This document shows positions 1 through 10,833 of a DNA stretch of 64,000 nucleotides, in pieces. The notes under the pieces are model-generated. The model did no database searches and had not been told where the DNA came from. It saw only the letters and a program-made list of their open reading frames with translations. The stretch covers positions 118,106,378 through 118,170,377 of the forward strand of contig NC_053397.1 of NCBI RefSeq assembly GCF_905171765.1. The letters run 5' to 3'. This DNA comes from Bufo bufo (Eukaryota; Chordata; Amphibia; Anura; Bufonidae). Position numbers and translations under genes: made by a program. The stretch's first letter is position 1. Each line of letters opens with the position of its first letter.

Positions 1-470
1 TCTGGCCATTGTAGAACCTCAGGAAACATGACAGGTGCTCAGAAAGTCAGAGCTGCTTCAAAAAGCGGAAATTCACATTTTTGTACCATAGTTTGTAAAC
101 GCTATAACTTTTACCCAAACCATTTTTTTTTTTACCCAAACATTTTTTTTTTATCAAAGACATGTAGAACAATAAATTTAGAGAAAAATTGATATATGGA
201 TGTCGTTTTTTTGGCAAAATTTTGCAACTGAAAGTGAAAAATGTCATTTTTTTGCAAAAAAATTGTTAAATTTTGATTAATAACAAAAAAAGTAAAAATG
301 TCATCAGCAATGAAATACCACCAAATAATAGCTCTATTAGTGAGAAGAAAAGGAGGTAAAATTCATTTGGGTGGTAAGTTGCATGACCGAGCAATAAACC
401 GCTAAATTTGTGAAGTGCCGATTTGTAAAAAAGAGCCTGGTCACTAGGGGGGTATAAACCTGTGGTCCTT
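1..470 (-). repeat. Unclassified dispersed repeat, copy 1 (MITE-free site)
   Basis: This AT-rich stretch matches 47690-48650 apart from a 476-bp insertion present only in the second copy, so this copy is the empty-site control. By eye the family seems to end in the motif gtggtta near position 475, like the second copy near 48647. No convincing ORF or transposase was seen. The strand is arbitrary and only marks that the gtggtta end lies to the right. Confidence 0.7.
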
Positions 471-484
471 AAGTGGTTTATTTA

Positions 485-1262
485 ATAGTCACTAAAAATA
501 CTCTCCTTGACTTTTTATACTATTCGTCACAAAAGAACTACCTTATTTCCAAGATATATCAGAAACTGAAAAAATAATTTACGAGAAGTAATAAATTTGG
601 GAGCAAAATTAAATGGGAAAGGGAATTACACAGTAGCACTAACTTACCTTGGAATAATCTATGTGGTAACATAAAGAAATCCAATGTTTCGCGAGCACAC
701 AGATTGATATTAATCAAGGTCATACATGGTTTATATTATACTCCACTATTTCTGTCTAGGATTTATTAAGATAGGGAAGATAAATGCTATAAATGTCAAG
801 CAGATAGGGCAGATTATCTGCACTTATTATGGGAATGTCCGGGTATCCAGGAGTATGGGTCCAAGATATTCGAGTAGATTCGGAGCTGCACATCTCTTGA
901 TTACCCCCTTAGAATTGAACACGCTGTGTTAAGTATCTTTCCGGAAACCACGAGATACAAAGGTGAACAATCACTGTGGTTTAAAGGGATGGCCTTAGCT
1001 AAAGTTGTCATAACAAAATATTGGGGATCAAAAAAAACAAACATAATTTGTAGAATGGAAAGAATATATGGATAAAATCAAAATATATGAGGGTATATTC
1101 TTTAACAAAAAGAAGAATTGGATCAAAACCTGGCAAAATTGGAACTAGAGTGCCTTGAGTTTGGGGACATCAGTGGAATAGGGAAAGGTTGGGTAGGGAT
1201 AGGGTTAGTGGGTTTAAATTTCGACATTAAGGAATTGTATATTGAATGTAAACTTACTGATG
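485..1262 (+). pseudogene. L1-like LINE, C-terminal end of ORF2 (fragment)
   Basis: In conceptual translation the stretch around 770-850 gives a Cys-rich knuckle of the type C-x2-C ... H-L-L-W-E-C-P (start KCYKCQADRADYLHLLWECP). This is the signature of the C-terminal domain of L1/Tx1-type ORF2 proteins. Upstream sequence (about 600-720) also translates in the style of the pre-knuckle region, but frameshifts and stops interrupt it. Endonuclease and RT domains are absent, so this is a 5'-truncated dead copy. The right side is cut by the fold-back element that begins at 1266. Assignment to L1 rather than another LINE clade rests on this knuckle only. Confidence 0.65.
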
Positions 1263-1265
1263 AAC

Positions 1266-2043
1266 TTAAAGGGCTTCTGTCACCCCACTAAAGTAATATT
1301 TTTTTTTTGGGCTACTTAAATTCCTTATACTGCGATATATCAATATATAATGCTCTTACTCATTTTCGTTCAGCAGTTTCTTCAAAAAACTGACTTTTAT
1401 AATATATAAATGACCTCTCTACCAGCAAGTAGGGCGGCTACTTGCTGGTAGCAGCCGCATCCTCCTTTCATAAAGACGCCCCCTCCTCATGTTGATTGAC
1501 AGGGCCAGCGAACGCGCTCGTCCTCTTGCTGGCCCTGTCTGCGTTCAAAACTTGGCGCCTGCGCCGTACCTGTCTTGAGTCGGCGCAGGCGCACTGAGAG
1601 GAGGACGCTCGCTCGGCCGCTCCTTCCTCAGTGCGCCTGCGCTGGGTGTAGATGTGACGTCATCGGCACAGGCGCATTGAGGATGGAGCGGCCGAGCGAG
1701 CGTCCTCCTCTCAGTGCGCCTGCGCCGACTGAAGACAGGTACGGCGCAGGCGCCAGATTTTGAACCCAGACAGGGCCAGCCAGAGGACGAGCTCGTTCGC
1801 TGGCCTTGTCAATCAACATGAGGAGAGGGCGTCTTTATGAAAGGAGGATGCGGCTGCTACCAGCAAGTAGCCGCTCTACTTGCTGGTAGAGAGGTAATTT
1901 ACATATTATAAAAGTCAGTTTTTTGAAGAAACTGCTGAACGAAAATGAGTAAGAGCATTATCTATTGATATATCGCAGTATAAGGAATTTAAGTAGCCAA
2001 AAAAAATAAATATGACTTTAGTGGGGTGACAGAAGCCCTTTAA
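1266..2043. mobile_element. Fold-back DNA element, 770 bp, flanked by TTAA
   Basis: The element runs from 1270 to 2039 and is flanked by TTAA at 1266-1269 and 2040-2043. The ends are inverted (agggcttctgtcacccc ... ggggtgacagaagccct), and the inverted similarity continues through both arms of about 380 bp to a centre near 1655. TTAA duplication is typical of piggyBac-type transposition, so a piggyBac-mobilised MITE is the likeliest class, but no transposase is present. The GC-rich core carries repeated gcgcaggcgc-type motifs resembling NRF-1 sites and one tgacgtca CRE. Confidence 0.75.
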
Positions 2044-2096
2044 GACAAAAGAGACACATGCTATACATACAGTATACGATCTCTGATATATGTTGT

Positions 2097-2480
2097 TTGT
2101 GGTCCTGGCTACGGTGGGAACAGAGTGGACAACCCAGGTTAGGAAAAGTGACATGACTGTCAACTATGGCTGAGGTGTTCCGGAAGCCATGGCCGTGTGC
2201 GAGCTAAATGAGGGGCATGCCTTGATGGTGAGAGAAGTAAAGAGGGGAAGGGTGGGAGGGGTAAGAGCGCGGCGTCCATGAGGATAAGCGGGGCGGTGCT
2301 AAATAGGCCTCCTTCACCCCTCCCACAAACACAGGCTGAGCTTCAGCCTTAACCACTTGTGGTCCTGGCTACGGTGGGAACAGAGTGGACAACCCAGGTT
2401 AGGAAAAGTGACTTGACTGTCAACTATCAATGGCTGAGGTGTGCCGGAAGCCATGGCCATGTGCGAGCTAAATGAGGGGC
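2097..2480 (-). repeat. 3' split direct repeats B2-A2-B1 of the YR retrotransposon
   Basis: B2 is 2097-2216, A2 is 2261-2356 and B1 is 2357-2480. B1 and B2 share the stretch starting ttgtggtcctggctacggtg and ending gctaaatgaggggc, with small differences. A2 matches A1 at 8021-8116 almost base for base and in the same orientation. About 45 bp between B2 and A2 are not shared with A1. Confidence 0.85.
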
Positions 2481-2525
2481 AAAAATCAATCAGGTAGGAA
2501 ATGGCTAGTTACTGGACTCAGAGGG

Positions 2526-3405
2526 CTAAACTAGTAAAGGCTTGGCAATTTCAACCTGCGGGTTTGGAACGTAGTGCGTAAAATAGGAAGATTGCCATCT
2601 GCCCATTTTTTGGATGACATGCGCTGGGACCCCATGACTTGACGCTGCAGATGCTGCCCCTATGCGAAACGAATGTCCCGAAATGGCCTTGGCATTGAAA
2701 CCTAGTCCGGAAGCTAAGATTCTGATGTAGTGAACGAACTGTGATGCTGTGAGATGTTTGGAATTGAAAGGGAAAAGAGGGCTGCCTGGCGTAGGGTTTT
2801 TAAAGGTGGCGAATAGCTGTTTGAACACAGCAACTGGGCACCAGTCATTGAAGGTCTGGAAATAGTGGATTTTAACTGGTAGTCCCACATGAGAGGTTTT
2901 AGTGAAGTGATAGGGAGCACTGCGTCTGCTGCCAGGCTAATTGATCTATGGTGGGGCCTGCGTGTCCAGGAGAGCTGGTGAATTCCCCGGGCCGTAAGAA
3001 GCCGTAAAAACAGAGGTACATGGCCGCTTTGATCACTATGCTTTTGTATGGCCCGAAAGGATCATTGTCTAGGGAGGTTGAAAAGGCCCTGAACATTGCC
3101 CCGGTGAATGACTTCCTGCGGAACTCTGGCTTGTTGCTGTTCTTTTGGATTCCTCTCAGAGTGGATTTAATGGCCTGAGAAGAAAATATGGACTGGCTGG
3201 CTGGATGATCTAAAGTGAAAAAATGTTGTACCCCTGCCAAGTACAACTTGATGGTATAGAATGATAGGTGAAGTTCTGTGTGACAAAAAGCCAGGAATGC
3301 CATGACATAAGTTGTTCTATCCAAATGTTCTTGTGGATGTCTGAGGGAGAATTGCCTCAAGGTTTTCCACCCTGTTTTGTAATTCCTGGCTGTATTGAGG
3401 GACAA
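2526..3405 (-). pseudogene. Tyrosine recombinase of the YR retrotransposon
   Basis: Two adjacent minus-strand reading frames (3405-2899, 168 codons; 2888-2526, 120 codons) together form a tyrosine recombinase broken by one frameshift near 2890. The N-terminal part resembles a core-binding SAM-like domain and ends in a GFLRPGE-type segment that would hold the first catalytic Arg. The C-terminal part shows the H-x-x-R box (GHSFRIGAASAA), a GRW motif and a downstream Tyr (FTHYV), the expected catalytic set. In DIRS-order elements this enzyme integrates the circular cDNA. It lies last in the element, next to B1. Confidence 0.8.
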
Positions 3406-3446
3406 GGAATTATGGTGGAGTGACTTTGCCGTTCTGACGTGCTTGC

Positions 3447-4951
3447 TTAGTCCATCGTCAGTGTCTCGAGGGTGGGTGGAGGGACCCCTGATGGATCGGC
3501 ATCTGGCATTACCTGAAAGAAAACAGGGAAGTTGAAACGAGAGAGGGCATCAGCCGCCGTGTTTGCTGAACCCTGTATGAATCTACATGAGAAATGAAAA
3601 TTGAACTGTAAAGCAAGACACACTAGTCTACAGACAAAAGGCATGATTTGTGGAGAAGAGGAACGGCATTTGCTGAGGATTTCTACAACTGCCTGATTGT
3701 CTGTGACGAAGATGACTGGCTTATTCCTCCAAAGCTCGCCCCAGACCTGGACAGCTGCAACAATAGGATAGATTTATAGAAGTGGAGAGGATTTGATGGA
3801 ACTCTGAACTGAAGAAATCTGAAGCGGCCAAGGACCTGCGAACCAGTGGCTGCTAAAAATGTCTGCAAACACTTTAGAAGCTGCTGCGTCGGAAAAGACT
3901 GTGGGTGAATTATGGTCCCAAGAAGGGACGAAGAGAGAGATGCCATTCCAGTTTGAAAGGAAATGGTGCCACATGTGTAAATCGGCCATCGCAGCGGTAT
4001 CGAGATGGATCAAGGCGTCCTGATCCGAGGCAGCAGGTAAAAGTTGCAGCAGTCTGGAAATGAAAGCTCGGCACTGAGGCATGATCTTTGAGGCAAAGTT
4101 TAACATTCCCAGAAGTGACTGGAGTTCGACCTTGGCGAGGGTCCTGGCCGTGACTGATTTCCTGATGGAATCTTGGATTTTTTTGAGCTTGTCGTCGGGC
4201 AGTCTGGCTTCCATCTTACCAGTGTCTAAAATGATGCCCAGGAAGGTTATGATTGAAGATGGACCTTCAACTTTTGCCGGGGCAACTGGGACGTTTAGTT
4301 TTGAAAATATGTCAATGATTGGGTGCTTGATCTGAGGTTTCCATCAGCAGGAAGTCATCCAGGTAGTGAATGACCCTGGAACATCCGCCATGATTGACCA
4401 AGACCCAGTGGAGATCAAACAGCCAGGGGCTGCTTTTTGATCCAAACGTCAATCTGTCTGAAAAATAGTACAGGTCCCTCCATTTGATGCCATAAAACTT
4501 CCATAATTGAGGTGAAACTGGAAGTAATTTAAAGGCATCGGCAATATCTGCCTTGGAAAGCCAAGCGCCTGGTCCCAGCTGGAGAATCAACCGTATGGCT
4601 TCGTCCAAGGAAGAGGAAAAGTCACTGCATGGAAAAGTCTTCTGAAGGAATTAGAGAATTTAAACTAGGTGTGCTGGAAGCATGAGGAGCAGAGAGGTCA
4701 AATATCAGCCTTTTTTTATTTGAAAACTTTTTGGTGACTAGACCAATGGGGTTGACCCTCCAGATGTCAAAGGGGGGGACTGCAAATGGACCTAGGAGAA
4801 AACCCTTGCTGATTTCGGACTGGATGAGAGAGTCAACTGACTCCGGATCTGCCAAGGCGGAACGGAGATTGGAGCCTTCCCATGTGGCCAGCGGGGAGGA
4901 AACCAGCCCTGTGTGGAACCCCTGTGAAAACCCAGAAATCAAAAACTGCAC
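3447..4951 (-). pseudogene. Reverse transcriptase-RNase H of the YR retrotransposon
   Basis: Several broken frames give RT then RNase H. The 4951-4622 frame carries the fingers region (GLVTKKFSNKKRLIFDLSAP). The 4608-4312 frame carries the palm with KADIADAFK (motif A) and YLDDFLL (motif C, the catalytic Asp pair). The 4214-3774 frame carries the connection and start of RNase H (VFSDAAAS). The 3644-3447 frame ends with GSANTAADALSR, the usual RNase H tail. Stops and frameshifts occur between each piece. Expected role is cDNA synthesis; this copy cannot make a complete enzyme. Confidence 0.8.
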
Positions 4952-5217
4952 AAATTTGGTGTCGTGGTGATGCTGAAGGAGGGCAGCTAGTAATTCGATA
5001 TTGACTCCGGCTAGTCATAGATTTTTGGACGATCTTTGCGGACAAGAAGACTGGGGATGGGCCCTGAAACAAATGGAGCAAACGTGCAAGGCCTTGCATT
5101 TAGAAAAATAACAGTCTGACCAATTGAAATTATTGCAGACCTGACTCCTGCCCCACTTGTCAACATTCTGCCCTGAACTTGAGGACCCAGAAGGAATGGC
5201 AGGGGGCCTACCTTGGG

Positions 5218-6196
5218 CTAGAGATCCTGAATTGGGACACCAGTCGGAGGATGCGAGATGGATTGACAGGTGGCACAGGTAGGCGCTTTAAGACCCGCAA
5301 AATGCCTGCAGAACAGCTCCATGTCTAGTGTGGACCAAATTGTGATGTACTGGAATTGGGACAGAGCAGCAGCGGCTTTGGCAGAGAACGAGCGATGATA
5401 GTCATAAAAAGCAGGACCTCCATACTTGTGACCCAAATCAGTTACTCTCTACAGGTAGGTGTCTAGTTCCTCCCTACGGTGTGGTTGGGCAGAGCATAGA
5501 ATATCCCGGAATAATCTGAAAGCCAGCACAAATTCCGGAATGTAGAGTTTTTTGTGCAAGCGGGCATCTTTGGACTTAAGAACCACTGACACGTCTCCAC
5601 ATGCGATGGTCTTGTTTTCATTGGAGTCATGAGTGGAAATGAGGATAGAAGCCAGGTTTACGTCTTTACCTGCCAAAATATCCTTCCGGATGTTGTCAGG
5701 AACGAAGTGTGACGGGGCAATGGTAAAGGAGCTGGGAGCCCTACCTGGGGTTGGGGCACGAGTGGTGGAGGGGCCTGGAACCAGAGATGTAGGTATGTCC
5801 GGCATTGACGGCCTGGTCTCCACGGCCAGCAACCTGGTCTGGATGTTAGACACTGAACTGGAAAGAGTGTTGATGGTTGAGTGAAGCTGGACCAGCGATG
5901 TCTGGATTCTAGACAGGGACACTTGTTCTTCCACATCTAAGATAGGCTCAGCAGCTAGCAGTCTGTAAAAAATCTGCTTTGCGAGCCGAGGCAGGATAGC
6001 GGATGCCTCTCCTAGTTAATTCGGTCATTAGCTTTGGAATGGTCCACTGCCTGAAGGAAAGATTGCTTCCATGGGCCGAGCCGGGTGATTCCTGAATGGA
6101 GCGATTCTCGGCGATATCGGAAGCGTGGGACATCGTGCTGTGAAATAAATGATGGGAAAATGAAAAAAATGGAAGTGAGGAGGGTGGAAGAGCCAC
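5218..6196 (-). pseudogene. Gag-like protein of the YR retrotransposon
   Basis: Minus-strand frames at 6196-5948, 5934-5449 and 5436-5218 form a gag-like protein interrupted by stops. The first frame, from about 6135, has a segment resembling a SAP/LEM-type helix-turn-helix (TIPKLMTELTRRGIRYPAS). The second starts with a probable coiled coil (heptad-like SLSRIQTSLVQLHSTINTLS), then a Pro/Ser-rich linker and a conserved-looking domain ending near EELDTYL. The third has a C-x2-C pair (CATC). Function as a capsid/nucleic-acid binding protein is inferred from position upstream of RT. Confidence 0.55.
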
Positions 6197-6779
6197 CTGA
6201 CGCCCTCAAGTGAACCTGCGGAACCCTCTGAATACAAACACCGGAGTGTGACAGAAAAAAGCCGTCACCAAGAAGAGGGGTAAGAGGCTGACCCACCTGA
6301 CGAGCTGGCCTAGATTACCTAAGAGAAAGGCGACATACATGATTCCGGCAGGATCTTGAAGGACGAAATAGTGAAACATCGAAACTTACCTGGATTGGGC
6401 GTATGATACCGTCCAACTTGAATGATCTGGATGACCAAGGACCTAAGACTGATACCTGGAGGAAACCACCTAAACGGAAACCGAACCAGACAGACCTCTT
6501 AGATGACCGTGGAAAACATGGGGTGCGGTTTGAGAGATGCTGGAGACAACGTGGAACCTGACGTGGATCAGGGAGCTGGAAGCCCGAATGTAGAGAAACC
6601 GAACCGTGCCTGATACATGTGAGGTAAATGAACGTATACCTGGAGTCAGAATTAAATGACCGATGCGTGGCAGGCGAACAAGAACACGTGTGCTGGCTGC
6701 GTGGCCAGTGGCAAGCTGCACCTGACGCGCATCTGGGCGAAATAAACAAATGAACCGATTGAACAAGCGATGCGTGTCA

Positions 6780-7290
6780 GGGTGGCAGATGAACCTGATG
6801 CATTTAAGAACCTTGAAAATGACATGAATCTGCTGCGTGGCAGATACCTGACCAGATGAACCTGATGCGTGTCAGGAAAGAATGAAAAATGACATGAATC
6901 TGCTGCGTGGCAGATACCTGGCCGGATGAACCTGATGCGTGTCAGGAAAATAAAAATGACATGAATCTGCTGCGTGGCAGATATCTGGCCGGATGAACCT
7001 GATGCGTGTCAGGAAAATAAAAATGACATGAATCTGTTGCGTGGCAGATACCTGTCCGGATGAACCTGATGCGTGTCAGGAAAATAACAATGACATGAAT
7101 CTGCTGCATGACCGATACCGGAGCAGATGAACTTTATACGTGTCAGGAAAATAACAATGACATGAATCTGCTGCATGACAGATACCGGACCAGACGAACC
7201 TGATGCGTGTCAGGAAAATAACAATGACATGAATCTGCTGCGTGACAGAAAATTGAACCAAACATGTGCCTGATGCGTGTCAGGCAACTC
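6780..7290. repeat. Minisatellite of about 67 bp in the YR element leader
   Basis: About seven imperfect direct copies, each with gacatgaatctgctgcgtgg, at roughly 6821, 6890, 6957, 7025, 7092, 7157 and 7226. Spacing is about 65-69 bp. Degenerate gtcag-type traces continue on both sides. It lies in the 5' untranslated leader, upstream of gag on the minus strand. No coding potential was seen. Confidence 0.8.
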
Positions 7291-8020
7291 AGCATGGACG
7301 TAAGTGTACGGCAAGTTGAGTCGGCGCTCAGAATGTAGATGTGGATTAAATGGAACTGCGAGGTGATGGCGAGTGAATGTGCGTACCTGGTATGTGTGAA
7401 ACATTTAGCTCAATTATGCGTGAACTGGCACAAAATGGTCAGTGAAATAAATGGTGGTCCATGTATTACATAATGGACCCTTTGGAGCGGTCTCCACTCT
7501 GGATCATAGCGGTTTTTAATTTATTTTTATTTTACACTACTGCACATCTTCCCAAGGTTAGGGGCTGGGGCTACTAATGGGGATTTCTGCAATGGCCTAT
7601 TGTGTCTGGCTTAGCCGTGGAATACGTTTTGTCCCCTGCCACCATCTCTGCTTGTGATGAGATGTGAGTACTATAATGTATGCTGGCTGTGGTTACATCA
7701 GAATAATATTGTGCTCTGTGCTGCCTATCTGCTGTGGGAAAGAATCTGAGCAAGCCGGATGACGCAGCCGGCGTTGCCCAGGAGACCAATGCGGAAGGCG
7801 GGGGTCAAGTATCGCGAGAGAACGGCCGAAGCTGAAGATACCTGAAGGATAGGGCGCCGAGGCTCCCAGAACGGGGAGCAGCTCAAGGCGCCTCGAGCTT
7901 ACCGGATGGGTGAGAGGGTGGCAGCGGCAGTGTGATTCAGGCAGCAGCGAGGTTCAGGCGGCAGTGAGGTCGGGCGAGCAGCGACGTGCGCAGGAGACCC
8001 GGAAGCAGAAGGGACATCAT
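7291..8020 (-). other. 5' leader of the YR retrotransposon, non-coding
   Basis: No convincing ORF or known motif. It becomes GC-rich near 7740-8010, just inside terminal repeat A1, where a promoter for the element would be expected. That is inference only. Confidence 0.4.
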
Positions 8021-8116
8021 GTAAGAGCGCGGCGTCCATGAGGATAAGCGGGGCGGTGCTAAATAGGCCTCCTTCGCCCCTCCCACAAAGACAGGCTGAG
8101 CTTCAGCCTTAACCAC
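8021..8116 (-). repeat. Terminal repeat A1 of the YR retrotransposon
   Basis: Matches A2 (2261-2356) over 96 bp from gtaagagcgcggcgtccatg to aaccac with about two substitutions, in the same orientation. It marks the 5' outer boundary of the element on the minus strand. Confidence 0.85.
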
Positions 8117-9396
8117 ATGTCTGTTGCACTTTAAGTTAATTATGTGTATGTATATGGATTATCTGCGGATGTGTTATCCGCTGTGTGTTCCTTTAGTCGA
8201 TGTCGTCTTTTGTCTTTGTATTAATTTTTTCTTAATCATGCCTGTAAGTTGTACGTAAAAAAATAAATATGTTATGGGCCCCAAACTATTTTTAGCAAAT
8301 TATATGTTAGAAAATCCTGATGCTGCTCCTTCCCTTCTGAATGCTGCCGTGTCCCCAAACAGCAGTTTATGACCACGTATGAGGTGTTGCCGTATTCAGG
8401 AAAAAATGCATAACAAATTGTTGGGTGGATTCTCCTCTGTTATCCCTTGTGAAAAAGAAAAATTTGGGGCTAAAGAAACTTTATACTGGAAATAAAAGTT
8501 AATTTTTCATTTTTACAGCCATGTGTTTCTAAATTCTATGAAACACTTGTTGGGTCAAAGCATTTACTTCACCACTATATGTATTCCTTGAGGGGGGTAG
8601 TTTCTGTAATGGGGTCACATTTTGGGGTTTTCTTTCTAGGGGGTACCTCAGGGTCGCTTCACGTGTGACATGGCACCTGAAAACCATTTCAGCAAAATCT
8701 CCCCTCTGTTAACAATATAGCGCTCCTTTCCCTCTGCAACCTGCAGTGTGCCCATACAGCAGGTTATGACTACATATAGGCTGTTTCAGTAAGCTGCAGA
8801 ATCAGGGTAATAAATATTGATGTTTTATTGGCTGTTAACCCTTGATGTGTTACAGAAAAATTGGATTTAACAAAAGTGACTCCAGAAGGCCTCTTGCATA
8901 CAACCATATTTTCATTCTGTTCCATATACATACAGTCGTGTACAAGAGGTCTAACTGAACTGGTCCTTAAAAAAAATGGGTTTTGGAAATTTTCTAAAAA
9001 CTTTTAAAATTTGCTTCTAAACTTCTAAGCCGTCTAACTTCCTAAAAAAAAAAAAATGACATTTACAATATAATGCCAACATAAAGTAGACATATGGTGA
9101 ATGCAAAGTGATAACTATTTTATGAAGTATCCCTATCCATCTTAAAAGCAGAGAAATTCTAATTTTGAAAATAGGGAATTTTTCCACATTTTCTGCAAAT
9201 TTGGGATTTTTTTATGCATAAAGGTAAAATGTATCAACTCAAATTCACCACTAAAATGAAATATGATGTGAAAATAGCCTCAGAATGGCTTGGAAAAGCA
9301 TTCCAAAGTTATTACCAGATAAACTGACACATGTAAGATTTGAAAAATGGGGCTCTGGCATTTGGTCCAAACTGGCTGTCGCTTGAAGGGGTTAAA
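8117..9396 (-). repeat. Unclassified frog repeat (reverse copy of the 11690-12600 family)
   Basis: The stretch ending gcttgaaggggttaa at 9396 is the reverse counterpart of the unit beginning ttaaccctttcaggaccaag at 11689. Shared landmarks include the AT-rich blocks with ccaaaaccca/tgggttttgg and the cagaatcagggtaataaata block. No ORF of interest. The first ~160 bp (8117-8280) may be unrelated flank. Confidence 0.6.
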
Positions 9397-9796
9397 CAAT
9401 GGAGCTAAACCAAACAGTCAAAAGGTTAATGTGTCTGTTTTTTTCCCCTCTAAAACTTTGCATAGTCCCTTGTAGTAACTGTGGAAGATTTCTAATAAAA
9501 AGTCCCAGAGTCTCAGTATTAGCTGGCTGTACATTAACCTTTTCCACAGGGCAGTGCAGATATAGTGCAATAATAGTGCAAATGAACAGGATATATTACA
9601 ATAAACAAAAAACAGCAGTTCAATAATATAAAACTGTATAAGCGTGAACAATGGCATTAATCATAGTGCAAGTTAACCCTTCTAAGTGCACTAAAGTAGG
9701 GAATTGATTGCTTTGAGTGGTAGCAATAGGGGCAAATGTCCACAAACATCCATAGTCCAAAGTACCCTGGGCACTACAGGCTCCAGGGCACTACAT
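9397..9796. other. No recognised gene; probable intron sequence
   Basis: Short unremarkable ORFs only. I looked for the preceding RGS exon (which should end in one coding base before a gt donor) and did not find a convincing candidate. Confidence 0.4.
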
Positions 9797-10096
9797 TAAG
9801 GCTAGGTCTACACGACGACATTCGTCGCGCGACATTTTGTTGCACCAATGTCGAGCGAGAATTTTTATAATGGCAGTCTATGGTGTCGCACTACAACATG
9901 CGACATGCTGCGACTGCGACGCGACAGTCGCAGAAAATCCATTCGAGATTGTCGCATGTTTCAGTCGACACCATAGTCTGCCATTATAAAAATTGTCGCG
10001 CGACATTGGTGCAACTAAAAGTCGCGCGACAAATGTTGCAGTGTAGTTGTGCCCTATCTGTCGCGCGACAAATGTCGTCGTGTAGACCTAGCCTTA
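9797..10096. mobile_element. Palindromic MITE, 300 bp
   Basis: Ends are perfect inverted copies (taaggctaggtctacacgac ... gtcgtgtagacctagcctta). The inverted similarity continues to a centre near 9940 through cgcgacattggtgcaac-type blocks rich in gtcgcgcgac. No ORF. A 2-3 bp A/T target duplication is possible but not clear. Related ends occur at 11651 and 51305. Confidence 0.85.
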
Positions 10097-10666
10097 TAGG
10101 TATTTCTGTCCTAGGCACAGTCTCAATACACCCTATATTCAGACTGCTGTTTCATGTTCAAGAGTATATCCTCAGAAGGATCATCAATATCAGATTGCCA
10201 GGAAATCTACAGTGAACGGAACATGCTTCTGCTCCATACACTGTATATTTTCCTGTGCTGCAGCTGCCCAGATAGGTCATGAGGGTTGGTCCTCAATATC
10301 TGTAGCCCAAAGAAACCCCTTCACTTACACTTCAGTTTTTTTTTTAATTATTTTAACAGACTCCCAGTACTTTGCTAGCAGTGGTCATTTGATCACTTAC
10401 ATACACGTAGTGCTTTGGAATACATAGTGTTCCAAGAATTCCAAAGCATTAGTGCACGATTTTTGTTTACTGGTTGCAGCAGTGATGTAACTGTATAGGG
10501 CAACAGGTGCAGCCAGTGGCCTCAGTGATGTATGACACAAAATGAGTATGTCTTTTTTCTCATTTTAACACATTTATGGACATTTGCAAGGTTTTCCTAT
10601 AACTTAGACAACCCCTTTAGCCATGAAAATGACATTCATTAATTGCTGTTTTCTTTCTTTTCATAG
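10097..10666. other. Intron sequence 5' of the RGS exon, no gene seen
   Basis: No repeat family or ORF recognised. It ends in a polypyrimidine tract and cag/tag-type acceptor (ttctttcttttcatag) directly before the RGS exon. Confidence 0.5.
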
Positions 10667-10833
10667 ATGGTCTGACTGCATTTAGAGATTTCTTGAAGTC
10701 AGAATTTAGTGATGAAAATATTGAATTCTGGTTGGCCTGTGAGGACTTCAAAAAAACTAAAATGTCCACCCAATTGGCCTACAAAGCCAATAAAATATAT
10801 TGTGAATACATTAAGACTGAGGCTCCGCGAGAG
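10667..10833 (+). CDS. RGS-domain exon of an R4-family regulator of G-protein signalling
   Basis: This 167-bp exon is flanked by a polypyrimidine tract with an ag acceptor (to 10666) and a gt donor (gtaata, from 10834). Reading from the third base gives 55 codons starting [20 protein letters not shown] and ending [10 protein letters not shown]. This is the front two thirds of an RGS domain, including the FLKSEF and [11 protein letters not shown] signatures and the Glu-Asn pair that contacts the G-alpha switch. RGS proteins act as GTPase activators on Gi/Gq alpha subunits at the inner plasma membrane. R4-type RGS genes have an exon of this size with the same phase and a break after the PKE/PRE position. 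The sequence looks nearest to RGS1/2/21-type paralogues, but I cannot choose one. No frameshift or stop is present. The neighbouring exons were not found in the window. Confidence 0.9.

Larger units (their letters stand above)
2097..8116 (-). mobile_element. Tyrosine-recombinase retrotransposon (Ngaro/DIRS-like), decayed
   Basis: Read on the minus strand the order is terminal repeat A1, leader, gag-like ORF, RT-RNase H, tyrosine recombinase, B1, A2, B2. This A1-ORFs-B1-A2-B2 arrangement is the split-direct-repeat structure known from Ngaro and PAT elements of the DIRS order. I saw no methyltransferase domain, which favours Ngaro-like over PAT or DIRS1. YR elements make no target duplication, and none was found. 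Every coding domain carries frameshifts or stops, so the copy is not autonomous. Confidence 0.8.

Noticed and set aside
1575..1819. Pair of 62-63 codon ORFs on opposite strands
   Set aside because: They are the two faces of the fold-back element's GC-rich core, not genes.
6315..6766. 98-144 codon frames upstream of the YR-element gag
   Set aside because: Overlapping frames in untranslated leader next to the minisatellite, with no domain or conserved-looking composition.
10667..10833. Processed pseudogene interpretation of the RGS exon
   Set aside because: It is bounded by good acceptor and donor sites and intron-like sequence, not by fused neighbouring exons or a polyA tail.
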